64,000 bases of DNA from Microtetraspora malaysiensis (GTDB lineage Bacteria > Actinomycetota > Actinomycetes > Streptosporangiales > Streptosporangiaceae). The DNA is taken from positions 1 through 64,000 of the forward strand of contig NZ_BBYJ01000018.1 in NCBI RefSeq assembly GCF_001528665.1. The letters run 5' to 3'. The notes beneath the pieces are model-generated. The model did not search any database, had not been told where the DNA came from, and worked only from the letters and a program-made list of their open reading frames with translations. Shown here in pieces: positions 31,889-39,769 of this stretch. Both the position numbers and the translations under genes were made by a program. Numbering within the stretch: position 1 is the stretch's first letter; every line of letters starts with the position of its first letter.

Positions 31889-32562
31889 CCATGGCGGTCC
31901 GGGCCGAGCGGGTCAGCGCGACCCGCGAGCAGATCCTCACGGCGGCGGAGCGGCTGTTCGCCGAACACGGGGTGTTCGCCGTTTCCAACCGGCGGGTCAG
32001 CGAGGCCGCCGGGCAGGGCAACAACACCGCGGTCGGCTACCACTTCGGGACGAAGGCGGATCTGGTCCGCGCGATCGTGCGCGGGCACGCCGAGCGGATG
32101 GAGGTTGTCCGCCGCCGGATGCTGGCCGAGATCGACGGCTCCACCGAGGTGCGGGACTGGGTGGCCTGCCTGGTACGCCCGCTCACCGAACATCTGGCCG
32201 CGTCGGGAAACCCCACCTGGTTCGCCCGCTTCGGCGCCCAGGTGATGACCGACCCCGCGCTGCGCGAAATCATGATCGTCGAGGCGCTCACCTCGCCCAC
32301 GCTGCTCCGGATCCTCGACGGGCTGAACGCCTGCCTGCCCAGGCTGCCGGTCGAGGTGCGGGCCGAGCGCGGCGAGATGACCAGCCAGTTGATGGTGCAC
32401 ATCTGCGCCGAGCGCGAGCGCGCCCTCGCCGAGGGGCGGCCGACCCCCCGCTCCAGCTGGCACGACGCCGCGACCGGCCTGGTCGACGCGATCACCGGCC
32501 TGTGGGCGGCGCCCGTCACCCCGGGCGGGGAGACGCCCCGAAGCGGCCAGGAACCGACATGA
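31882..32562 (+). CDS. TetR-family regulator
   Basis: Up to 226 residues. The helix-turn-helix occupies about residues 12-60 (R-E-Q-I-L-T-A-A-E-R-L-F-A-E-H-G-V, N-N-T-A-V-G-Y-H-F-G-T-K). The ligand domain has no diagnostic motif. Starts at GTG 31882, GTG 31885 or ATG 31891 are all possible, with GGAG at 31876-31879 favouring 31885. It precedes and probably regulates the P450-ferredoxin pair starting 134 bp downstream, and likely represses itself at the palindrome over its -35 element. Confidence 0.85.
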   Translation: MVTMAVRAERVSATREQILTAAERLFAEHGVFAVSNRRVSEAAGQGNNTAVGYHFGTKADLVRAIVRGHAERMEVVRRRMLAEIDGSTEVRDWVACLVRPLTEHLAASGNPTWFARFGAQVMTDPALREIMIVEALTSPTLLRILDGLNACLPRLPVEVRAERGEMTSQLMVHICAERERALAEGRPTPRSSWHDAATGLVDAITGLWAAPVTPGGETPRSGQEPT

Positions 32563-32695
32563 AGATCAGCGTGGACGAGGCAGCTGAGAGCGCCTGAGCG
32601 CTCCCACCACCGTCGCGGGCGGACCGGACCATGCCGTCCGGCCTCGTTCCGTGCCGACCCCTTGTGAGCCGACCCGTTGTGAAAGGACGCAAGCG

Positions 32696-33913
32696 ATGAC
32701 CGAAACCGTGAATCCGGCCGAGGTTCCGCAGTTCCCCGGCGCCCGGGCGGCGCGCTGCCCGTTCGACCCGCCACCGGCCCTGCACGCGTTGCAGGAGCAG
32801 GGACCGCTGGCGAAGGTCAAGGTGTGGGACGGCAGCACGCCGTGGCTGGTGACCCGCTATGAGGAACAGCGGGCGCTGCTCGCCGACCCGAGGGTCAGCG
32901 CCGACGTCACCCGCCCCGGCTACCCGAGATCGGCCCCGGTCGTGTCCAGGAACGGCTCGGCCATCAGCTTCATCCTGATGGACGATCCCGAGCACGCCCG
33001 GCTGCGCCGCATGGTGCAGGCGCCGTTCACCGTCCGGCGGATCGAGACGCTGCGCCCGGCCGTGCAGAAGATCGTGGATGGCCTGATCGACGACATGCTG
33101 GCCGGTCCGAGCCCGGTGGACCTGGTCGAGGCGTTCGCCCTGCCGGTGCCGTCCCTGGTGATCTGCGAGCTGCTCGGCGTCCCCTACGCCGACCACGAGT
33201 TCTTCCAGGACAACAGCAAGATCCTCATCAGGCGTGCGGCCGACCCCGAGGAGCGCGCCGCCGCGTTCGCCCGGCTGGTCGGGTACCTGGACGACCTGGT
33301 CGGGCAGAAGCTCGACCACCCCGGTGAGGACCTGCTCTCCCGGCTGGCCGAGCGGATCAGGACCGGCGAGCTGACCCGGCCGGAGGCCGCCCGGATGGGC
33401 GTGCTGCTGCTGGTCGCCGGACACGAGACCACCGCGAACATGATCGCGCTCGGCACGCTCGCCCTGCTGGAGCACCCCGACCAACTCGACCTGCTCCGCC
33501 GTACGGACGATCCGAAGCTGATCGCCGGGGCGGTGGAGGAGCTGCTGCGCTACCTCAACATCACGCACAGCGGACGCCGCCGCGTCGCCCTGGAGGACAT
33601 CGAGATCGGCGGCCAGGTCATCCGCGCCGGCGACGGGCTGATCCTGGCCAACGACATCGCCAACCGCGACCCGGCGGCCTTCCCGGACCCCGACCGGCTG
33701 GACCTGCGGCGCGACGCCCGCCGTCACGTCGCCTTCGGCTTCGGCGTTCACCAGTGCCTGGGTCAGCCGCTGGCCCGCATGGAGCTGCAGGTCGCCTACG
33801 GCACGCTCTACCGGCGCGTCCCCACACTGCGGCTGGCCACGGAGCTGGAGCGGATCCCGTTCAAGCACGACGGCCAGGTCTACGGCGTCTACGAGCTCCC
33901 CGTGGCCTGGTGA
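32696..33913 (+). CDS. Cytochrome P450 (CYP105-like)
   Basis: A 405-residue soluble bacterial P450. The I-helix A-G-H-E-T-T is at residues 241-246, the E-x-x-R motif is E-E-L-L-R-Y, and the heme loop F-G-F-G-V-H-Q-C-L-G places the thiolate Cys at residue 354. It hydroxylates or otherwise oxidises a small organic molecule with electrons from ferredoxin. The ATG follows AAAGGA. The immediately downstream ferredoxin gene is its likely electron donor. Whether it serves the linaridin cluster 1-10 kb to the right is unknown; no known linaridin requires a P450, and the XRE-cupin gene lies between. Confidence 0.93.
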   Translation: MTETVNPAEVPQFPGARAARCPFDPPPALHALQEQGPLAKVKVWDGSTPWLVTRYEEQRALLADPRVSADVTRPGYPRSAPVVSRNGSAISFILMDDPEHARLRRMVQAPFTVRRIETLRPAVQKIVDGLIDDMLAGPSPVDLVEAFALPVPSLVICELLGVPYADHEFFQDNSKILIRRAADPEERAAAFARLVGYLDDLVGQKLDHPGEDLLSRLAERIRTGELTRPEAARMGVLLLVAGHETTANMIALGTLALLEHPDQLDLLRRTDDPKLIAGAVEELLRYLNITHSGRRRVALEDIEIGGQVIRAGDGLILANDIANRDPAAFPDPDRLDLRRDARRHVAFGFGVHQCLGQPLARMELQVAYGTLYRRVPTLRLATELERIPFKHDGQVYGVYELPVAW

Positions 33914-33962
33914 CCGACGTCACCGGCCCGGCATCCCCATCGACGGAAGGCGAGAGGAACCC

Positions 33963-34157
33963 GTGAAGATAGTCATCGACCAGGACAGGTGCATCGCCTC
34001 CGGGCAGTGCGTGTCCGCCGTCGGCGAGGTGTTCGACCAGCGCGACGAGGACGGCGTCGTGGTGCTGCTCGACCCCACCCCGCCCGCCGACCTGGCCGTC
34101 GCCGTCCGGCAGGCCGCGGCCGTGTGCCCCGCGCGGGCCATCCACGTCGAGGAGTAG
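33963..34157 (+). CDS. 3Fe-4S-type ferredoxin
   Basis: A 64-residue ferredoxin with the single-cluster pattern C-I-A-S-G-Q-C near the N-terminus and C-P near the C-terminus, where the Cys positions fit the 3Fe-4S ferredoxins that accompany actinobacterial P450s. The GTG start has GAGAGGA upstream and lies 49 bp after the P450 stop. It passes electrons from a ferredoxin reductase encoded elsewhere to the P450. Confidence 0.93.
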   Translation: MKIVIDQDRCIASGQCVSAVGEVFDQRDEDGVVVLLDPTPPADLAVAVRQAAAVCPARAIHVEE

Positions 34158-34262
34158 GGGGCCACCGGCAACCGGACACGTCCGCCGCCGGGCGGCGCAG
34201 GATCGGTGCCGAACCGGCAACTCCAGTTGCGATTTCCGGGAGGGGCGCGGTGGAATGGGATC

Positions 34263-34862
34263 GTGGAACAGCAATCTCCGATCGCCGCCGCGCTGGCCCA
34301 GGTCGGCCCCCGGCTCCGGCGCATCCGCACCCAGCGCGGCGTGACCCTGACGGCGCTGGCCGAGGCCACCGGCATCTCCAAGAGCACGCTGTCCCGGCTG
34401 GAGTCGGGACAGCGCCGCCCGAGCCTGGAGCTCCTGCTGCCCATCGCGCAGGCCCACCAGGTGCCGCTGGACGAGCTGGTCGGGGCGCCCGAGGTGGGCG
34501 ACCCCCGGGTCCGCTGCACGCCCCGCGTCCGCAACGGCCGTACGGTGATCCCGCTGACCGTTCAGCCCGGGCCGTTGCAGGCCTGGAAGTCGATCATCCC
34601 GGCGGGGCAGAACCGGCCGGACCTGTGCACGCACGAGGGCTACGAATGGCTGTACGTCCTGTCCGGACGCCTGCGGCTCATCGTGGCCGACCACGATCTG
34701 GTCATGGGCCCCGGTGAGGCCGCCGAGTTCGACACCCGCCTGCCGCACTGGTTCGGCCCCGCCGGCGACTCTCCCGTGGAGGTCCTCAACCTGTTCGGCC
34801 GCCAGGGGGAGCGGATGCACATCCGCGCCCGGCCCCGCTCCCGCGAGAAGGCGGCGACCTGA
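34263..34862 (+). CDS. XRE-cupin transcriptional regulator
   Basis: About 199 residues: an N-terminal lambda-repressor-like helix-turn-helix (residues 15-70: R-L-R-R-I-R-T-Q-R-G-V-T-L, T-G-I-S-K-S-T-L-S-R-L-E-S-G) and a C-terminal cupin barrel (about 105-190: H-E-G-Y-E-W-L-Y-V-L-S-G-R-L-R-L, L-P-H-W-F-G). Such proteins sense a small ligand or metal through the cupin. The GTG at 34263 fits the family start; an upstream in-frame GTG at 34206 would add 19 residues. It follows the P450-ferredoxin pair in the same direction and may regulate it. The 151 bp after it hold nothing recognisable. Confidence 0.85.
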   Translation: MEQQSPIAAALAQVGPRLRRIRTQRGVTLTALAEATGISKSTLSRLESGQRRPSLELLLPIAQAHQVPLDELVGAPEVGDPRVRCTPRVRNGRTVIPLTVQPGPLQAWKSIIPAGQNRPDLCTHEGYEWLYVLSGRLRLIVADHDLVMGPGEAAEFDTRLPHWFGPAGDSPVEVLNLFGRQGERMHIRARPRSREKAAT

Positions 34863-35013
34863 CCGGCCCTCCCCGAAGGCCGATCCGCTCAGGAGCCCTT
34901 GACCAGTGTGAACGCGCCACGGGTCAGCCCCAGTCTGCTCCGAGGCCGTCCGCCCCGCGTCGAACGGAGTTCCCGGGTCGCGCGCCGGGCAGCGTGGATG
35001 TCGAGCCGGGCCG

Positions 35014-36534
35014 CTACGGTCGGGCCGCAGCTCCGTTCTCTGATGCGGCGGACGCGACAAGATCAAGCGGATCAGTGTGGATGCCGAACCGGTGGCGCAG
35101 GGCTCGGCCGGCGGCGTGCACCCCTGACATGCCGTGCACCGCCTGGCCCGGCGGGGTGGAGGCGGAGCAGAGGTAGACCCCGGGCAACGGCGTGCGGTAC
35201 GGGTCCCAGCGGGGAGCCGGGCGCATCATCAACTGCCACAGGGTGGTGGCGCCGCCGGAGATGTCCCCGCCGACATAGTTGGGATTGTGCTGCTGCGCCT
35301 TTGAGGCGGGGACGACATGCGTGGCGAGGATCAGGTCACGGAATCCGGGTGCGAACCGTTCTACCTGCGCGATGACCTGGTCGCTGACATCCCTGGGGGA
35401 GCCGTTCGGCACATGCGCGTACGTCCACAGCACGTGGCGACCGGCGGGCGCGCGGCCGGCGTCCACGACGCCGGGCTGCACCGCCAGGACGTACGGCCGC
35501 TGCGCATGCCGGCCGGCGGCGACCGCCTGTTCCGCGGCCAGCGCCTCAGCCCGCGAACCGACCAGATGCAGTGTGCCGGCCCGGGAGCAGTCAGCGGCCG
35601 CCCATGGCACTGGGCCGGCGAGCGCGAAGTCGACTTTGCAGGCGGCGCCACCGGGCCGGAAGGCGCGCAACTGGCGGCTGTATCGGTCTGGCAGTAGATC
35701 ACCGGCGATGCGCAGCAGCCCGGCCGGCGCCACGTCGAGCAGGACGACGCGGGCGGGCGGCAGCTGCGCCAAGGTGTCGATCCGCTGGCCCGTGGTGATC
35801 CGCCCGCCGAGGCGGGTCAATTCATCGGCCATCGCCCGGGTGATGGTGTGGCTGCCGCCCTGCGGCACCGGCCAACCGACCGCGTGCGCGAGGGCGGCCA
35901 GCACGAGACCCACTCCCGCGGGGGCGAGCGCCTGGGGCGGTGCGATGGCGTGTGCGCCGACACCCGCGAGTAGCGCCGGGGCCTCGCCATTTCGGAACCG
36001 GGCACTCGACAGCGCCGAACCTTGTTCCAGTACCCGTAGCGCCAGCCGCAGCGCCATGCCGGCATTGCGTGGGAGGCTGCGAAAGTCGGACATGGCCGTG
36101 TCGACGAGCGGCTGCCACCCGTCGACCAGGGGGCCGAGCAGCGACCGCCACGCCGGACCGTCCACACCCAGCCCCTGTGCCGTACGGTCCAGGTCACGCC
36201 AGGCCAGCCCGGCGCGACCGCCGTCGAGCGGATGGGCGTACGGGATCTCCGGTTGCAGGAGCCGCACATTGTGCCGGGACAGGTCGAACGCCCGGAAGAA
36301 CGGGGACGCCAGGGCCATCGGATGGACCGCGGAGCAGACGTCGTGCCAGAAATCAGGCAGGGTCAGCTGCTCGGTGCGGGTGCCGCCGCCGATGGTGTCG
36401 GCGGCCTCATAAACCTGCACTTCGAGGCCGGCCGCGGCGAGGACGAGCGCCCCGGCCAGGCCGTTGGGGCCGGAGCCGACCACCACGGCGTCGACGCGGC
36501 CCCGGCCGGAGCCGATGGACTGTGCGTGATTCAC
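35014..36534 (-). CDS. FAD-dependent phytoene-dehydrogenase-like oxidoreductase of the linaridin cluster
   Basis: A 506-residue flavoprotein. The N-terminal dinucleotide-binding motif V-V-V-G-S-G-P-N-G-L-A-G-A-L-V-L-A-A-A-G and the following Y-E-A-A-D-T-I-G-G-G-T-R-T identify the CrtI/phytoene-desaturase-related family. The C-terminus has the FAD-closing segment G-V-Y-L-C-S-A-S-T-P-P-G-Q-A-V-H-G-M-S-G. No carotenoid genes are near. It lies 31 bp after the ABC exporter gene, the last of a five-gene minus-strand run that begins at the precursors, so oxidation of the peptide is plausible. The GTG at 36534 is chosen by homology; the ribosome site is weak. Confidence 0.82.
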   Translation of the reverse strand: MNHAQSIGSGRGRVDAVVVGSGPNGLAGALVLAAAGLEVQVYEAADTIGGGTRTEQLTLPDFWHDVCSAVHPMALASPFFRAFDLSRHNVRLLQPEIPYAHPLDGGRAGLAWRDLDRTAQGLGVDGPAWRSLLGPLVDGWQPLVDTAMSDFRSLPRNAGMALRLALRVLEQGSALSSARFRNGEAPALLAGVGAHAIAPPQALAPAGVGLVLAALAHAVGWPVPQGGSHTITRAMADELTRLGGRITTGQRIDTLAQLPPARVVLLDVAPAGLLRIAGDLLPDRYSRQLRAFRPGGAACKVDFALAGPVPWAAADCSRAGTLHLVGSRAEALAAEQAVAAGRHAQRPYVLAVQPGVVDAGRAPAGRHVLWTYAHVPNGSPRDVSDQVIAQVERFAPGFRDLILATHVVPASKAQQHNPNYVGGDISGGATTLWQLMMRPAPRWDPYRTPLPGVYLCSASTPPGQAVHGMSGVHAAGRALRHRFGIHTDPLDLVASAASENGAAARP

Positions 36535-36565
36535 TCCGGCCGCTCTTTCCGGCCCGGCTTCCAGA

Positions 36566-38428
36566 TCACGCCAGCGCCTGTTCCGCCGCCAACTGGGCGT
36601 AGAGCGGGTCATTCTGAAGGAGTTCGGCGTGCGTTCCGGCGGCCTGTGCTGTGCCGTCCACCATCACCACGATTTGCGCCGCGTGGACCACGGTGGACAG
36701 CCGATGAGCGACCACGATGACCGTGGTGTCGCCGGAGATTTCCCGGATTACCTCCCGCAACGCGGCCTCGTTGGCCGCGTCGAGCTGCGAGGTCGCCTCG
36801 TCGAGCAGGAGCAGGCGGGGTTTGCGCAGCAGGGCCCGGGCGATGGCGACGCGCTGCCGTTCGCCGCCGGACAGCGACACGCCCCGGTGCTGGATCTCCG
36901 CGTCGAGGTCTCCGCCGAGACGCTGCAACAGGGGATCGAGGCGGGTAAGACGCAGCACGGCCCGGATGTCGTCCTCACTGGCGTCCGGTGCCGCGTACGC
37001 GACGTTCTCGCGGAGGGTTCCGGCCAGCACGGGGGCATCCTGCTCGACGTAGCCGATGTTCGCCCGGAGGCTGTTGAGGGGCCAGTCGGCAAGGCTCTGC
37101 TCGTCGAAGAGCACTCGGCCCTGCTGCGGGTCGTAGAACCGCTCCAGAAGTTTGAGCACGGTGGTCTTGCCCGAGCCGGATGGCCCGACGAGCGCGGTCA
37201 GGTTGCCGGAGGGCACGGTCAAGGTGAAGTCACCCAGAGCCGGTTCGGCGCGGCCGGGATAGGTGAAGGTGACCTGATCGAAGGTCACGGAGGCCGGTGT
37301 GGACGAGATTCCGCCGTCCGGCTCCGCCCTTGCCGCCTTGGCCGGGGGGTTCTGCGAGGGGAGCGGCAGGTCGAGCGGTTCGGCCGGCAGCGTGTTCACC
37401 TGGGCTATCCTGCTCAGCGCCGCCCTGCCCGCCTGGAGATAGGTGGTCGCGCTCATCAGTTGGATCACCGGGTGGGTGAGGTAGGCCACGTAGAGCAGGA
37501 AGGCCACCAACGCCGACACGGTCATGGCGCCGCCGGCCACCCGAGCGCCGCCGACCCCGAGGACGACCAGGAAGGCGACCTGGATCGCCAGCCCGGCGGC
37601 GGTGCCTCCCACCGATCCCCAGCGGGCGAGTGACACGCCTTGCTGGTACGCAGAACGGGCCTCGGCGTCGACGCGGGCCAGTTCCGCGGCCTCCATGCCG
37701 GAGGCCTTGACGGTGGTGAAGGCCCCGAAGACCCGCTCCAGGACGGCGCCCATCTCCCCGACCGACTGCTGCGCGCGTAGGGCGGCGATCCGGATCCGCG
37801 GCATGATCACCGCCATGGTGACGACGAGCAGCAGGATGACGACGACGGTGACGCCGAGCAGCACCACGTCGACCACCCCCATCAGGACCACTGCCCCGGC
37901 AAGCATCAGACCGCCGGTCAGCAGGTCGATCAACGCCTGGCTGGCGATCTGGCGCAGCAGCATGGTGTCCGTGGTGACCCGGGCCATCAGGTCGCCGGGT
38001 GCCTGGCTGTGCATGCTCGGAACGGAGAGACGGAGCAGGTGACGGATCAGTCCACGCCGGCCGTCGAGGACGACCGCTTCGGCGGTCCGCAGGGTGAGAT
38101 AGTTGCCGATTCCGAGCAGGACGGCGGCCACCGAGACGAGCACCGTCACGATGACCAGGGCTTGGCCGGTCTCGGTTCCGGTGGTCAACTCGTCGATGAG
38201 GGTTCTCACGGCGAGCGGCTGCAGCAGGCCGAGCACGCTGGAGGCGAGGAGCAGGACGGCGGCCGTGATGAAGGTGGCCCGGTGTGGCCGGATATAGCCG
38301 GCCAGCATCCTCATCCAGTGGCGTGACCCGTCCTGCGGCGGAGGAGCCGGCCGATCGGCGGATGCGGTCGTCTGCGCGGTCTCGCTCGCCTGTGGCGTGT
38401 CCGGCTGCGCTTCCATCGTCTGTGCCAT
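36566..38428 (-). CDS. ABC exporter (fused membrane and ATPase domains), linaridin export
   Basis: A 620-residue type I ABC half-transporter: six membrane helices (about residues 45-340) followed by an ATPase with Walker A G-P-S-G-S-G-K-T-T, signature L-S-G-G-E-R-Q-R, Walker B L-L-L-L-D-E-A-T and an H-loop His (V-A-H-R-L). It has no N-terminal C39 peptidase, so leader removal must be done elsewhere. It overlaps the methyltransferase stop (TGATG). By position and type it corresponds to CypT, exporting the modified peptide and perhaps giving self-protection. Confidence 0.88.
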   Translation of the reverse strand: MAQTMEAQPDTPQASETAQTTASADRPAPPPQDGSRHWMRMLAGYIRPHRATFITAAVLLLASSVLGLLQPLAVRTLIDELTTGTETGQALVIVTVLVSVAAVLLGIGNYLTLRTAEAVVLDGRRGLIRHLLRLSVPSMHSQAPGDLMARVTTDTMLLRQIASQALIDLLTGGLMLAGAVVLMGVVDVVLLGVTVVVILLLVVTMAVIMPRIRIAALRAQQSVGEMGAVLERVFGAFTTVKASGMEAAELARVDAEARSAYQQGVSLARWGSVGGTAAGLAIQVAFLVVLGVGGARVAGGAMTVSALVAFLLYVAYLTHPVIQLMSATTYLQAGRAALSRIAQVNTLPAEPLDLPLPSQNPPAKAARAEPDGGISSTPASVTFDQVTFTYPGRAEPALGDFTLTVPSGNLTALVGPSGSGKTTVLKLLERFYDPQQGRVLFDEQSLADWPLNSLRANIGYVEQDAPVLAGTLRENVAYAAPDASEDDIRAVLRLTRLDPLLQRLGGDLDAEIQHRGVSLSGGERQRVAIARALLRKPRLLLLDEATSQLDAANEAALREVIREISGDTTVIVVAHRLSTVVHAAQIVVMVDGTAQAAGTHAELLQNDPLYAQLAAEQALA

Positions 38429-39192
38429 CACGCGGGACCCTTGCGGTAGACCGAGATGTACATCGGCTCCTGGCTGCTGAACTCGGCGCCGGCCCAGTCG
38501 CTGTAGCGGCCCGCCGGCGTCAGCCCGGCCTGCTCGGCGTAGCCGTCGACCTCTTCGGGCATCGTCAGGCGGCTCAGTTCCTGGGCGATCCGGGAACGGC
38601 CGTTGTCGATCCAGATGTGCGCGAGGTGCCAGATGCGGTTGTCGATGTCGATGGTGGAGTAGGAGAGCAGCCCGGTGTCCGGCGCCGGGTAGGGGACGAA
38701 GAACGAGTCACGGGCCCTGCCCTGGTTGATCATCTGGGCGAAGTTCGGGTTGTGGGTTTCGACGACCACGGTGCCGCCGGGGGCGAGGTGGGCCGCCGTG
38801 ACCTTGAGCACCTGCTGCTGTTCGGCGGGGTCCAGCAGCATCGAAAGGGTGCCGCAGACGCAGTAGATGAGCCCGTAGCGCTGATCGTCGGCGTAGTCGC
38901 GGATGTCGCCGTGCACGGGGGTGACCGGGCGGGGCTGTTCGGCGAGGGAGGCGCGCAGGACGTCGAGCATCTCCGGCGAGGAGTCGACGCCGACGATCGG
39001 GCCGACCAGGCCGGCCAGGGGCAGCGCGATCCGCCCGGTGCCCACCCCGAGTTCCAGGGTCGGCAGGTCTCCGCCGGGGTGCAGATCGGCGAGGAAGGTC
39101 GCGGTCGCCGCCACGGCCGGTCCACCGGGAAAGAGGCGGTCGTAGAAGCCGGCGAACTGGGCGCCGTAGCCGATGTCGGCGATCTCACTCAT
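38428..39192 (-). CDS. SAM-dependent methyltransferase, probable peptide alpha-N-methyltransferase (CypM-like)
   Basis: A 254-residue class I methyltransferase with a Rossmann SAM site: L-E-L-G-V-G-T-G-R-I-A-L-P-L-A (motif I), V-G-V-D-S-S-P-E-M-L (acidic post-I), H-G-D-I-R-D. In cypemycin biosynthesis CypM dimethylates the N-terminal Ala of the mature peptide; all three precursors here have Ala directly before the T-P of the conserved motif, which fits the same job. It overlaps its upstream neighbour by 8 bp. The function is inferred from context plus the fold. Confidence 0.82.
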   Translation of the reverse strand: MSEIADIGYGAQFAGFYDRLFPGGPAVAATATFLADLHPGGDLPTLELGVGTGRIALPLAGLVGPIVGVDSSPEMLDVLRASLAEQPRPVTPVHGDIRDYADDQRYGLIYCVCGTLSMLLDPAEQQQVLKVTAAHLAPGGTVVVETHNPNFAQMINQGRARDSFFVPYPAPDTGLLSYSTIDIDNRIWHLAHIWIDNGRSRIAQELSRLTMPEEVDGYAEQAGLTPAGRYSDWAGAEFSSQEPMYISVYRKGPA

Positions 39193-39769
39193 GGCGGTGG
39201 TCTTCCTGCAGTGGAATGAACTGGGAAATCAGCAGATAGTCCGGATTGTCGGACTCGTCGTAACCGGCACTGCGGGCGATCACGAACTGGAATCCCTTGG
39301 GGGTCGGGTTCGCCCGGTGTTCCTCCCGTACGACGAGCTCGACGCGGTCGCGGAGCACCTGGTAGGCGGGGATCTTGGTGATGTCGAGTTTGGGCTGCGC
39401 GAACGAGACGATCAGTTCGGCGCAGACGTCGAAGACCGCCTTGTCCTGCCGTCGTTCCGGGAACCAGAGCATCTGCCGCCAGGTGCGCCTGGGAATGTGG
39501 GTGGTCTCGGCCCAGGGGGTCTGGACGTCGTCCGCGGTGAGCACCCGGTGCAGGATGTGGAAGTCGTGCTGCGCCGGCTCCGGGGCGAAGAACCGCCAGT
39601 TGCCGATGAGCAGGCCGGTGTAGTCGTAGCGCCGGAACCGGTCGAAGATCTGCTGGGGATGCTGGCTGATGACGGTCACTCCGAACCAGGCGGCCAGGCC
39701 GCCGGTCACCAGTGCGGCGGCCGGCCTGCGGCCGGCCCGGGGCGACGGCGGAGCGGTTCGTGGTCTCAT
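39185..39769 (-). CDS. Small membrane-anchored protein of the linaridin cluster (CypL-like candidate)
   Basis: A 194-residue protein with one predicted membrane helix near the N-terminus (about 18-37) and a soluble domain rich in aromatic residues (N-W-R-F-F-A-P-E-P, F-H-I-L, W-x-E-T-T-H-I-P). It matches no enzyme family I can name. It starts in a TGATG overlap with the HTTM-hydrolase gene and overlaps the methyltransferase by 8 bp. In the cypemycin cluster cypL encodes a similarly small protein next to cypH and is required for production; equivalence here is inferred from size and order only. Confidence 0.65.
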   Translation of the reverse strand: MRPRTAPPSPRAGRRPAAALVTGGLAAWFGVTVISQHPQQIFDRFRRYDYTGLLIGNWRFFAPEPAQHDFHILHRVLTADDVQTPWAETTHIPRRTWRQMLWFPERRQDKAVFDVCAELIVSFAQPKLDITKIPAYQVLRDRVELVVREEHRANPTPKGFQFVIARSAGYDESDNPDYLLISQFIPLQEDHRHE

